Positions 33,939-45,572 of a DNA stretch of 64,000 nt are shown piece by piece. Numbering within the stretch: the first letter of the stretch is position 1; each line of letters opens with the position of its first letter. A program made the position numbers and the translations under genes. Origin of the DNA: Perilla frutescens (lineage: Eukaryota > Streptophyta > Magnoliopsida > Lamiales > Lamiaceae); NCBI GenBank assembly GCA_026008535.1, contig BRKX01000011.1:47228183-47292182 (forward strand), given 5' to 3'. The notes beneath the pieces are model-generated. The model had not been told where the DNA came from. It did not search any database and saw only the letters and a list, made by a program, of their open reading frames with translations.

Positions 33939-36584
33939 TTGTTGGATACAGGAGTTATAACTCACAGCAAAAGCCCTTTTGCTGCCCCAGTCCTACTGGT
34001 TAGGAAGAAGGATGGATCCTGGCGATTATGTGTGGATTATAGGTACTTGAATAGTCTCACTGTTAAGCACGACTATCCCATACCTGTGATTGACGAGATA
34101 TTGGATGAACTACATGGCTCTAAGTTTTTCTCTAAGATTGATCTCAGGGCTGGTTATTTTCAAATACTTATGCAACCTGAACATAGGTATCTCACTGCCT
34201 TCAGCACTCACAGTGGGCACTATGAATTCATGGTTATGCCCTTTGGGCTTTGCAATGCGCCTGCAACCTTTCAATCACTAATGAATCATGTATTTAGCGA
34301 TTGCTTGAGAAAGTTTGTGTTGGTTTTTTTTGATGATATACTCATATACAGTAAAAGTTGGGAGGAACATCTAATACATTTGAGGGAGGTCTTCACTTTA
34401 CTTAAGAGACACTCCCTCTTTGCTAAGAGATCCAAGTGTGTCTTTGGCCAAACTACCTTGGAGTATCTCGGCCACATTATAAGCCAAGAAGGGGTTTCTA
34501 CTGACCCTAGTAAGATTGAAAGCATGCAGACTTGGCCTACCCCAAAAACTGTGAAACAGCTAAGGGGTTTTCTGGGACTTACAGGGTACTACAGAAAATT
34601 TATTAAGGGCTATGGTTTGATCAACAAACCCCTCACACTACTTCTAAGGAAAAATGGCTTCACATGGAATTCAGATGCAGAGCAGGCCTTCTTACACCTC
34701 AAGGAAGCAATGACCAGAGCACCTGTACTGGCTCTTCCAGACTTCACTCAGCCTTTTATCATAGAAGCCGATGCTAGTGGCCAAGGAGTAGAGGCAGTGC
34801 TAATGTAGCAAGGCAGGCCTATCGCCTTCCTCAGCAAATCCCTATCTCCCAAGCACCAAGCCTTATCTATTTATGAGAGAGAATTTCTAGCTATTCTGAT
34901 GGCTATCCAAAGATGGAGGCACTATTTGGTTGGTCATAAGTTTATTATTAAAACTGACCAACAGGCACTCAAATACCTGTTGGATCAAAGGGTGATCAAT
35001 CCAGTTCAACAGAAATGGGTCTCTAAATTACTGGGTTATGACTATGAAATCTCCTACAAAAAGGGATCAGAAAACAGGGCTGTTGATGCCCTATCTAAAC
35101 GACATGAGAGAGATGCAGATTGCTTGGCTATGAGCACAATATCACCTGCTTGGGTTCAGGAGGTAATTGACAGCTACAAAAAGGATGCATTCATCGCTAA
35201 AATTATAGATTCACTACAGAAGCAGAATGCCTCTCAAGGTTATCCTGGTTTTACCTTGAGTGGGGGGCTAGTTAGATACAAGGGCAGGGTTGTTGTTGGT
35301 AACAGCTCTAAGATGCGAGAGAGGATCCTAAAAGATATGCATAGTTCTCCTTATGGAGGGCACTCTGGAATTTTTGGTACTTATATGAGGATAAAAAGGG
35401 TCTTCTTTTGGCCACATTTGAAGCAGGAAGTGATTAAGATGATTAAGGAGTGTGACATATGTTCTCTTAACAAACCACTTCATGGTGCTAACCAAGGGTT
35501 ACTGCAGCCTCTTCCTATTCCGGACCAGCCTTGGAGCCATATCACAATGGATTTTATAGAGGGGCTGTCTCAGTCTAATGGAAAGAATGTTATTATGGTG
35601 GTGGTAGATAGGCTCACCAAGTTCAGTCACTTTCTAGCTCTATCTCATCCTTTCACATCACAATTGGTGGCTAAAATATTTCTAGACCATGTATACAAGT
35701 TGCATGGCCTCCCTGTCAGCATTGTTACTGACAGAGACAAAGTTTTTACGAGCCAATTTTGGAAGGAATTGTTTAGGGTGTTGGGAGTCACCCTAAATTT
35801 TTTTTCTGCATACCACCCTCAATCAGATGGCCAAACAGAAAGAGTCAATCAGTGCCTAGAGACATACTTGAGGTGTATGACCTCTACTTCCCCTAAACAC
35901 TGGAGTAAATGGCTAGCTTTGGCTGAGTATTGGTATAATACTAACCATCACTCTTCCCTCAAGCTCACACCTTTCCAGGCTCTCTATGGGTATGCCCCCC
36001 CTCACCTATCCCTAAGCCCATATTTGGATACAAACCATACAGAGGTTAAAGAAGCCATTCTGGAACGACAAGCCATGCTACAACACTTAAAAGAGAATCT
36101 GCATACGGCTCAGAGCCGAATGAAGTTCTATGCAGACCGATCACGGACTGAGAAATCTTTTGAAGTGGGCGACCAAGTCTATCTCAAGCTCCAACCTTAT
36201 AGACAGAACTCGATCTCCCTAAGGAAGAATGTTAAACTCTCATCCCGCTACTACGGGCCCTATCCTATACTGGAGAAAATCGGCCCAGTTGCCTATCGAC
36301 TCGCCCTCCCCGAAGGATCTAAAGTCCATCCAATTTTTCATGCCTCCCTCCTAAAACAAAAATTGGGGACTCACACAGTTGTGTCAAAGGACTTACCTGA
36401 TATCACCGACGAAGGGGTCTTTCACATCGCTCCCTGTGCCATTCTGGGAACACGGGTGGTCGAGAGTGGCAGTAATTCCAACACTGAGGTCCTGGTTCGA
36501 TGGGAGCCTGCAAAGGATTCTACTGTGGTATCTTGGGAGGATTTGAAGTTTTTGCGGAAAAAGTTTCCCAAATTCGATCCTTGA
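33939..36584 (+). pseudogene. pol: Element B RT-RNase H-integrase-chromodomain, one in-frame amber
   Basis: RT contains PFAAPVLLVRKKDGSWRLCV, FSKIDLRAGYFQI, MPFGLCNAPATFQ and the catalytic FFDDILIYS; RT thumb and RNase H follow. A TAG at 34806-34808 interrupts RNase H (VEAVLM*QGRPIAF), consistent with CAG to TAG. The frame then stays open to 36584. The HHCC zinc domain (HSSPYGGHSG ... CDICSLNK) is intact. The DDE core (MDFIEGL, VTDRDKVF, YHPQSDGQTERVN) is present. The C-terminus has GPYPILEKIGPVAYRLALP and a chromodomain-like segment (EVLVRWEPAKDSTVVSWEDL) ending KFPKFDP. The chromodomain is thought to steer integration to heterochromatin. Confidence 0.9.
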
Positions 36585-36600
36585 GGACAAGGATCAGAAA

Positions 36601-36615
36601 TTGGGGGGGGGGAAA
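36601..36615 (+). other. Polypurine tract of element B
   Basis: 'gggggggggaaa' immediately before the 3' LTR TGTCATAG. Confidence 0.85.
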
Positions 36616-37168
36616 TGTCATAGACCTGATTGATGATAGCAAGAGAGAAGGTTTGAGGTCGTCGGAGAGGAGCGAGACTGGAGTAGATAGTTGCCGCGAA
36701 GGGAATTTTGGAGGAACAAAGATACGATTTTTAGGGCTCAAATCTGATGTCCTAAAAATTGGAGATTAATGTGCAGAGATCGGGTCTTTTCTCCACGGGT
36801 CTTAAGTTGGGTAAAGATGGGAGCATGTTTTCTAGTTGGGCTCTTTTATTTTATGTTTATGTTATTTTAATGAAGTGGCCCAATACAAATTAGTGAGGCC
36901 CAGTAGTTGTATTAGCTTTAATTGGTGGGACCTTTTGTATATATAAATACCCACCTAGGTTTTTATGAGGTTATGAATGAAAAACCCTAAGTTTCTTCCC
37001 AAAACTTTCTTCTACGTCTCCCTAATCTTCTTCCAATCGATCTCCCCCATTTCTCGGCAAGATTAAAACTTTACATTATATTCCAACAAATCCAACATAT
37101 CCTACAATATTACAACCATAGGAAAAGGAAAGCAAAAGAAAGTTAGAACTACAACTGATATCATTACA
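36616..37168 (+). repeat. 3' LTR of element B (553 bp)
   Basis: Same length as the 5' LTR and nearly identical; ends ATATCATTACA followed by the CATAA duplication. Confidence 0.92.
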
Positions 37169-40073
37169 CATAACCTCTGTAACTAGAGTGAAACCCCGTT
37201 TATAACGGCTTATAAGAGAAGAATGGAAGCTGTAACAATTCAATAAGCCATTTCATTGGCCAAACGGAAATAAATAACCAGATACCAACAATCAATAGAC
37301 CCATTCATAGGTCGACATAAGAAACAGACACCAATATGCTGAATAAATGAAGCCCTTCCATAGGCCAAAATGAATGATCAAATAGACATAACGAAAGATG
37401 GGCTTCCACCCCTTGAAATAATTATGTAGCTAAGCATATGATACATGTTAACTAGGAAGTCAACAAATGTTCAGAATCAGAGAAGAAGAATCATATCAAC
37501 AAAATATCAAGATCAGAGTTCTTAGCATTTAGCAAAAGAATACCATGAGTGTGAAAGCTCAATTCCTAACAGAATACTAACAAAAAAGGACAACGAAAAA
37601 ATATGTAAATCATAATATCCCATATCTTAGCCTCGTCACCTCCACGCTCCAGCCTACTGACCTGAAAATGTTTGAAAAGATTTGGGCTGAGTACTAATGC
37701 ACTCAGTGGGCAAATTCTCAAAATTTAAGTTATGCAAATCATTTTGTAAAAGTAATCTATCTGTGTCCATGCAGGTAGTGAAGCTTAGGAGGTTTAAAAG
37801 TTGGAAGCAACCTAAGTTCACCAAAACATTTTATCGTGAAGCGCTTAAGAGTATAACCCGTCACTGTCCGCAACCCAAACTACATCACCAGCGCATAACG
37901 TTGAGTATGGCCATAGTATACCCAAAGAGTATAACCAATAAGTGTTTCATTTTAGTCTCACCGACAAGGAGTAGGGCAGGACAAATAATGCATGCATACT
38001 GTAGCTACTCACATTGACACAGCGCTGGTATATGAGACTCCGACAACATACAGTAGCACATAAATATTTAACACAGATAGTCACATATGCAATTTTAACA
38101 AAGCAGAGCTTAATAGCTCGAAAGATACAATTTGTAAAAATATAGTAACCCACCTTATAGATATAGAAGTCCCAACAAGGATCCAATACTAGATCACAGT
38201 TCTGGGGACGGAGCAATGGTCTGGAGTTCCTTCCCGAATTCTTCTAGGGCTCAGCTGCTCTAACCACATCGAGATTCAATCATTTACCTTTCTCATAAGA
38301 CGCAAATCCTACAAGGATCAATCCTTGATTCAGGATGAATAACTACTTCTAGAATTAATCTAATATTTGCTTTAATTTTATTAAAATTTTATTCATTTTA
38401 CTTCGATTAAGAGTGCACCATACTTAAGTTTTAAAATCCAACATGACTCGATAATATATTTTTATGATACTCTTCAATCACTTAAAATAAATTTGACAAA
38501 AAATACAATTTCTCAAAACAGGACAACAACTTTGAAAAATCATAGAAAATTCGATTCAAATCTAATCGAGGCATGGTCGGCGACCACGCGTTCACCACAA
38601 CGAGATCTACGATCAGTCAACAGGAGTCGGGGATAAATTCTGATCATCTCGGCCTGAAAATGGCCGGAAAAGCAACTGTTTACTGTTCCCGGAACAGATT
38701 TTTTGTCAAAAAATTTGAGGCTTAAACGAGCTCGATACTCAACGGATTTTCGCTCAAAAATACAATTTTTGATACTAGAGGAAATACAGATTTCAATGCA
38801 ACAAACGGATTTATATTTTATAATTCATAACGACTGCAAAAGAGCATAAAATTCAGCATTATTAACATAAACACAATCTGCCGGAAACGAGTTGGTTTTT
38901 GGGAAACTTACGACTTGGTTTCGGAAGACCAAATGACATTGGATCATGGACTGGAAAATATGGCTGGAAAGCTTAATATGAGAAGATTACGCAGTCCAAA
39001 AATCAAGTCGAAAGGATGGAGGAGTCGATGGGAAACAGGCTCCCAAGAAGCACCCGTAGCACAGCCAGGTTTCGGCAGAATTACTATGCCGACTTTCGAC
39101 ATCACTTTGACGAACCAAACAACCTTCGATTGATGATCCGAGACCTGATATAGAAACCTTGTTGAGTGGGGTTTACAATGAAGAAAACTTCACAGTAAGA
39201 TAACAGCTAGTTCAGCGGGAAAAGGCATCAGAAGATGTCTGCAACACAGTTCGGTAACCGACGTCACCTCGACTGTTCTAGGCCTGTTTTCTCTACTTTT
39301 TGGGCAGATGATGGGAACGACTTCTTAACAACGTTTGTTCTTCTATAGAAGAAGAACTTGTATCCAAAAATTCAGAATTTTCTGATAAGAGATGGAGGCT
39401 CAAAAAAATTGGGGAAGGCAGCTGCCGCTTGGGGGCTGAAATTGCCGAGAGATAGAGAGACGAGAGTGGATGGCTTCTCTTGTACATTTTTCTCTCAACT
39501 ATGGGGTGCTATTTATATCCAAATATGGGATGAACGAGTGTGATAGTTGAGAACCACACAAATTGAGCAAAATAAACTTTCTCTCCAAGATTGAAAATTT
39601 CATTTTCATTCATTTTTTTTCCTTGTTTTTGTTTTTTTTTTTTTTCGTGACTTAAGTCACACACATACGTATGTTTCATAATTTAATTGGGGCTGCCTTG
39701 GGCTCCAATTAAAAACATTTGGGCTACTCCAAAATTAGAACATGGGCTAAAAAAGTGGGCTTCAATTTAAAATAAATCGGCCAAGGAATTGGGCCAAAAT
39801 CGGGCTTTGACATCTTGAACAAAATAATTTTCATTTTCAAACGAACTCAAAATATGGATATTCAAAAGCTCACATTCTCGTGTCCATATTTCCAAAAATA
39901 GGAATGACTTAAATAATTTTTGAATTTACCATTGACTTTGAAAAATTTAAATACACCAACGGGTTCCGACTCATATCCATTCTTACTTTTAATTTAGCTT
40001 CAATTTCTCCATTCAGTCTTCTAAAATGAATTAGAAGGCTCCTAAACATGTTCCAAAAATCTGGGTTATTACA

Positions 40074-40086
40074 TTCTACCCTCCTT
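40074..40086 (-). other. Polypurine tract of element C
   Basis: On the minus strand 'aaggagggtagaa' directly precedes the LTR start TGTAATAACCC. Confidence 0.75.
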
Positions 40087-41756
40087 AAATAAATTTCGTC
40101 CCGAAATTTCCTTGGCCTTGAGAAGGAGTATCAAAGTACATCCTCGGGGTTCAAAACCTGACTTTTCGCACTTGCCTACCCGGAACCCATAAGGTTCTCA
40201 TATCCTTTAAGTTGACTCTCAACCTCTAGCGCTGTTTATGTTCTTTTCCTGATTAAATATTTATTTGAAAAGTCTATACTCGTTCTGCTTTTGCAGACAG
40301 ACTTATCTTTTTGAAAGCCTGAACGTTGGCCACGTCTTTCTATCCTTTATAAGAGCCATCACGATGTAGACCTCATATAATCTTCTCATGATTTGGCATT
40401 CGAATGGTCACGTCTTTGGACAGTTTCCTTGCACTTTCTATCAGGTTCAAAACTCGTTTTATCTTCATCTTTAATTTCTTGATGTTTGACTTCTTCATCT
40501 TCTTGGGGCATACTTCATGATGCATCTCCATCTTAAATTCTCATTGCAGTCGTCTCCTTTCCTCAAGGCGATAGTCTGACTTTATGGCTTCTGCTGGTGG
40601 CCACCATCGTTTGCAAGCATAAAGATCACATGTCTGGACTATAACTGTAAGCTCAGAACTTACTTGCCGACATCCAGTAGATCACCTCCAAACATAACGA
40701 GCTGAGAAATTACTTTAGAACTGCGTGTCCTAACCTTGGAGAACACTAATTGGCACTACTTGGATTCTACTTCCTATTAAGAACTACCATCTTTTATTCT
40801 TCCAACAATGGCTAAAAGGAATACTGCTATATACTCTCTGTTCTATTCCAAGATCCACACTCGAGTTCTATGAGTGGGATTAAAGTGAAACAAATGCCTC
40901 TGAATGAGGGCTTTATCTGATCAACAATTCTTTGACAAGTTTAAAAGCTAGAAAAGATATAACACTTGGTTATATATGCCAAAAATATTGCCTTTTCAGA
41001 GGACTTATAAACTCGAAGGGTTCTTGCACATAACAAAGATATGAAAGAAAATCAACGATTAGCAATAAGAGAATCGTGCTGAAATATTTTTAGAAAAGGT
41101 ATCAGCATAGCTTAACAAGGAAGTGCTATTACTGATTCTTGATGATCAAGGAGTATCATCCAAAAAGATTGCAAATTATCTAAAAGGATATAATTGATGA
41201 ATTTCAAATGAAGAATCTCAATTGATATGAAGCTATTGAAGGACGATTGATTCAATTGGCAAGAGAATGAATAAATCGATTCAAAATGAGAATAAATAAA
41301 TCGATTCTATTAACAAGAGAATGAATAAATAGACTCGTCAAAACTTCCTATCATAATGAAACTCTCAATCTATCGAGCACTAAGTTTAGCTTCTTAACGA
41401 TCTTCTTCGTGTCCTCTTTCTTTCTGGAGAATCTTGCACTTTTCATCTTTAAGGAATTGCTAAAAAATTATGTAAGTCAGCTAGACTTTACTTAGCTGCA
41501 CCTGGCTGAGAAAATAATATCTAGAGATCACTTCCTACCCATCGGAAGGATACGAGAAAACGATTTGATCTATGATACCTCCTAGATTCAAAATAGTTTG
41601 ACTTTAACTTCTCCTGGAAGCTTAGTAGAACACCGGCAAACATATCTTTAAATTAATTTGGCAGCAATCATGACGACCATCTTTACCCTCATTATAAAAA
41701 TTGATCTAAAACAAGCTACAAATCTTGGGAATGAAACACGCCAGGGCCTCGATTAG
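40087..41756 (-). other. Interior of element C, PPT side, non-coding
   Basis: No open frame of note on the minus strand and no pol motif seen. 'cgaaatttatttaaggaggg' on the minus strand resembles the 3' end of Tekay-type interiors. Confidence 0.6.
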
Positions 41757-41760
41757 CCAT

Positions 41761-43350
41761 TGATAAGTCCATTTATTTCGTGTTTTTATGGGCATTTTAT
41801 CTTAGATAAATGTCCTTTTTAGTGTGTTTTGAGTCGAACAGAACCAGGTTGCGGTCAAAGGACATTTCAAGAGTTGAGTCAGGCGGAAGGGGCATTTTAT
41901 GCCCAAATATTCACGATTATCTCGCACATATGTTCATCAGAGGCACAGGGGACTTCTCCAGTATCCATCCCACATTCGGTCGGCGAAGTGGGAATATCAG
42001 ATACGGATGGAACTGACAGATGATGTCGTACCCACAGTACTCACACAGACTCGACTGCAGGTCAGAATGGGCATTCCCGTGAAACTCGGAAATCAATTGA
42101 AGGAGAGCTGGTGGAAAATAGCTACATATCCGAAGGAGAGTTGGAGCTAAGTTGGACTCCTGGAAGGTGCTGCAACAAAGAGATAAGCTCAGACGAAGAG
42201 ATAAGCTCAATCAAAGGAGATAAGAGCAATCCCTAAAAAATAGGGATTTGATAAAGCTGAAGCTTATCCAGTCAAAGTCAGAGAGGGCACGCCGTTCTGG
42301 AATTTCAGCAGAAGACCTCCGCTTATGGGGGAAACTCCACTCGGAAATATAATTATTTAAACAAGTTTAGTCTCTGGGAAACGAAGCTTTAGACAATCTG
42401 AAATAATTCTACATTTTATATTTTCCGCATTTTATTTCAGTACGCTGCTTAGGCAGCAAAAACAATCCGAAAGGTCTTAAACCTTCGGGAATTAGGTTAT
42501 GTTCATGTTTTCCGACGTTGGAGTCGAGTTTTTGCTAAATTAATTCAGTAATTTTTTGTTTATTTTTTATGTCTTTAAATTCTGCAGTTTTAATTATGTC
42601 TAGCCTTCTCAGTTAGATCTTTAATTCTGGCATTTGAACGATGAAATTGGTTTGAGCATAAATCTGGACTCGTGAGGCCAAAATGGGCATAGTAATACAT
42701 GATTAGTTAATTCTTGTGCCTTGTTCCACGTGAGTGTGTGTCTGAAGTGCCCAATGTGGCTGATCACTCGTTAGGTAAAGAGGGCACACCACTATTAATT
42801 GAATTGGCGAATCGTGACTGTGTGTTGGTTCATATAGTAATAAGGGAATTAATGGGGTGTTGTGGGCACAAGAGGAATCAGTTGAATACAACAGATCTGG
42901 GTCTGTCTAGGGCACACTGCTGCCTGTTTGCTTACATCTCTTAGAGGAATTGGGAGGTGGGTAACTGGTTAGGGGTTTAATCGAAGAGGAATCACTTTTA
43001 AACCTAAAATGAAAGGATGGATGAGGAGACGCAGAGATAAATCCGGTCACCATAACTAGATGACCTATCATGTATGAAAATCGGTGTGCCCATGATCGAG
43101 TTGTTTTATGTTTAAATCAAATACTAATTCAAATGCCAGAACCTTTTGTTATTTGATATTTTCTTTAGTTCCTTTTGCAAATTTAAATTCAGTTTAGTGA
43201 CAACACCAAAACCCCCTTTGTGATTGGTTACTTGAAGATAGAATTGCAACAGCTCTCTGTGGGATCGACCCGTACTCATTGGCTAGCTACGCTCGCTGTG
43301 GGCACAGGAGTTTACAAATATATTTTTGAGCGCGAAACGACCGCGCGTCA
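41761..43350 (+). repeat. 5' LTR of element D (1590 bp)
   Basis: Starts TGATAAGTCCATTTATTTCG, ends GACCGCGCGTCA. Short open frames here recur in the 3' LTR and are not genes. Confidence 0.92.
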
Positions 43351-43354
43351 AAAT

Positions 43355-43372
43355 TGGCGCCGTTTCCGGGGA
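43355..43372 (+). other. Primer binding site of element D
   Basis: TGGCGCCGTTTCCGGGGA four bases after the LTR, nearly the classical Athila PBS (reported as matching tRNA-Asp). Confidence 0.85.
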
Positions 43373-43418
43373 GCTGGTTTCTAGTGATTTTATCTTCCAC
43401 AATTGGTGAGCCTGAAAG

Positions 43419-45572
43419 TTGATACCCAGGGGCTCTTCAGAGGAGACTCTATTGTACGATCCAGAGATAGAGAAGAGTTCGAGGAAAAATAGAGCAGCAG
43501 TGAAGAGGGCACGCCAATCAGCAAACAGACCTCGTGAGCCCACACCACTACCAAAAGATCAAGAAGATCAAAGAGACGAAGGGCATGAGGAGGAAGGACG
43601 GTTTGAGAACAGCCACAACATCAACATGGCCGCAAATGGAAATGTCGCGAATGGCAATGCGGATGATAACAGGACTTTAAGGCAGTTGGTCTTTCCGACC
43701 AACATGAACTTGCGCCCAATGGGCATTACACTCCCAGCTGTGACTCAGAACTGGGATATTCATGCAAACTTTATCCAGATCTTGCCGAAGTTCCACGGAA
43801 TGCCTGGAGATGATCCACAAAGTCACTTGCAAGATTTTGAGATGGTTTGCCAGACTCAACCATCCGACCATGGACGAGAAGAGTATGTGCGGTTGGTCTC
43901 GTTCTCTTTTACTCTACAAGATGGGGCACGGGACTGGCTGTACACACTACCCACTGGCGTTGTGACCACATGGAGACAACTTCAACAAAAGTGTTTGGAT
44001 AAATATTTTCCAGCATCCAGAGTGCAAGAAATGAGAAGAAGGATAGGGAGCCTGAAGATGGGAACTAACGAAAGTTTCTGTGACTACTGGGGAATATTCC
44101 AGGCGATGCTGGCGAAATGCCCACAGCACCAGATTACTGAACATGATTTGATTCAGTATTTCATCGGAGGATTGAGACCACATGAGAGGACGATCGTGAA
44201 TGCCTCATGTGGAGGATCCATTTTGAACAAACGGCCTGTAGAAGCATTCAGAATTCTCACAAAAATGGCTGAAGATAACCGAGACTTCGGTGGAGAGGGC
44301 ATTCGGGTTGTAAGTGAAACAGAGAGGGCACCGGACCAGGACAGCAAAATTGATAGATTGTGCGACAAGATCGAAAAAATCTTGTTCGATGCAAGCATGG
44401 CGAGGAAGCCCAGACCTTGTGGGGTATGCAAAAGCATATCTCACTTCACGGATGAATGCCCTACTCTACAAGATGAAATGGAAGAAGTGAATGCTATAGG
44501 GGGCCAGAATGGGCATTCCAGAAGATATGATCCCCATTCCCAGACCTATAATCCTGGCTGGAGAGACCATGAAAATTTTAGATGGAGAAGGCCGGAGGAT
44601 GGGCATCCTGGACGCCCATTGCCACCACCAGAGGAGAAAATGAAGCAAAGGCTAGAAGATCTTATGTTTGCTATGGCTGAGGAGAATGAGAAGTTTAAGC
44701 AAGAGACTCGAGCTGGTCTCTCGCATATGAGCAAGCAAATCAATCAATTGGCTCAAGCCATGCACAAGATGGAGGAGAAAAATGGGAAGCTGTCTTCCCA
44801 GGTCGAAAATCCAAGAGAACAAGTAAATGCAGTAGCATTGAGGAGTGGAAAAGAGCTTCCGGAGATGGTCAAGCCAAGAGAAGAGAAGGATGAAGTGCCC
44901 TTGGAGGAAGAAGTGGAAAAAATTCCTACAGAAGACAAGGCACAAGAGGCTGAGCAGACTGATACTATGCCCATCCCAGAAGTGAAGCAATCTGCCAAGA
45001 TGCCCACTCCAGAAAGACGGAAACCTCCCTTTCCAGGGAGATTGGCACAAAATAGAAAAGAAGAAGAAACCAGGGAGATGCTAAAAGTATTCAGCAAGGT
45101 GGAGATCAACATTCCACTGATTGAGGCAATCAAACAAGTGTTGCGGTATGCCCGGTTTCTTGAGGAACTTTGTACCAGAAATGTGCGATTCAATGATGAT
45201 GCAAGGTTCCTAGTTGGGGAGAATATATCGGCTGTGATACAAAAGAAGTTACCCAAGAAGTGTGATGATCCAGGGATGTTCATGATACCTTGCATAATTG
45301 GAGATAGAAAAGTTGAAAAGGCCATGCTGGATTTGGGGGCATCAATCAACGTAATGCCCCTGTTGGTGTTCAAAGAATTGAAGATTGGACCTTTGAAGGA
45401 GACCCGTGTGGTCATTCAGCTTGCTGACAGGTCCAATGTATATCCAGAAGGCCTCATTGAAGATGTATTGGTCAAGGTGGACGAGCTTATTTTCCCAACA
45501 GATTTTTATGTGCTTGACATGGGCACAGGACTTCAAAATCTTCAGTTTTGTTGCTGGGAAGGCCTTTCATAA
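43419..45572 (+). CDS. gag: Element D gag-protease
   Basis: 717 codons. Basic N-terminus; retrotransposon gag core at about residues 100-285 (NFIQILPKFHGMPGDDPQSH, DGARDWLYTLP, YFPASRVQEMRRRIGSLK, QYFIGGLRPHERTIVNASCG). A zinc knuckle (CGVCKSISHFTDEC) and a charged coiled-coil region follow. The aspartic protease region has MLDLGASINVMPLLVFKELK, with the Athila-type DLGAS in place of DTGS. It ends LQFCCWEGLS because of a one-base frameshift near 45.54 kb; the other frame gives SVLLLGRPFIKTARTKID, the true continuation. Confidence 0.88.
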   Translation: MIPRGSSEETLLYDPEIEKSSRKNRAAVKRARQSANRPREPTPLPKDQEDQRDEGHEEEGRFENSHNINMAANGNVANGNADDNRTLRQLVFPTNMNLRPMGITLPAVTQNWDIHANFIQILPKFHGMPGDDPQSHLQDFEMVCQTQPSDHGREEYVRLVSFSFTLQDGARDWLYTLPTGVVTTWRQLQQKCLDKYFPASRVQEMRRRIGSLKMGTNESFCDYWGIFQAMLAKCPQHQITEHDLIQYFIGGLRPHERTIVNASCGGSILNKRPVEAFRILTKMAEDNRDFGGEGIRVVSETERAPDQDSKIDRLCDKIEKILFDASMARKPRPCGVCKSISHFTDECPTLQDEMEEVNAIGGQNGHSRRYDPHSQTYNPGWRDHENFRWRRPEDGHPGRPLPPPEEKMKQRLEDLMFAMAEENEKFKQETRAGLSHMSKQINQLAQAMHKMEEKNGKLSSQVENPREQVNAVALRSGKELPEMVKPREEKDEVPLEEEVEKIPTEDKAQEAEQTDTMPIPEVKQSAKMPTPERRKPPFPGRLAQNRKEEETREMLKVFSKVEINIPLIEAIKQVLRYARFLEELCTRNVRFNDDARFLVGENISAVIQKKLPKKCDDPGMFMIPCIIGDRKVEKAMLDLGASINVMPLLVFKELKIGPLKETRVVIQLADRSNVYPEGLIEDVLVKVDELIFPTDFYVLDMGTGLQNLQFCCWEGLS

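Larger units (their letters stand above)
31459..37168 (+). mobile_element. Element B: Ty3/gypsy chromovirus (Reina-like), nearly complete
   Basis: Two 553-bp LTRs (31459-32011 and 36616-37168), an iMet-type PBS, gag, a frameshifted protease region, RT-RNase H-integrase with a C-terminal chromodomain-like tail, and a G-rich PPT. CATAA flanks it at 31454-31458 and 37169-37173; the uninterrupted site is visible in the other LTR of C near 55470. LTR differences that I can see are about ten transitions, so it is the youngest or among the youngest insertions here. It carries at least one frameshift and two or more stop codons. Confidence 0.92.
31270..40073 (-). repeat. 3' LTR of element C, interrupted by element B
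   Basis: 31270-31458 and 37174-40073 together (3089 bp) match 55291-58387 nearly throughout. Small open frames here (37697-38017, 37947-38216, 38915-39133, 39358-39543) recur in the other LTR and are not genes. Confidence 0.9.

Noticed and set aside
37697..38216. Overlapping 106- and 89-codon ORFs, also at 56003-56522
   Set aside because: Both lie in the LTR of element C and are duplicated only because the LTR is; opposite frames overlap.
44153..45415. Several 60-220-codon minus-strand ORFs
   Set aside because: Antisense shadows of element D gag-protease.
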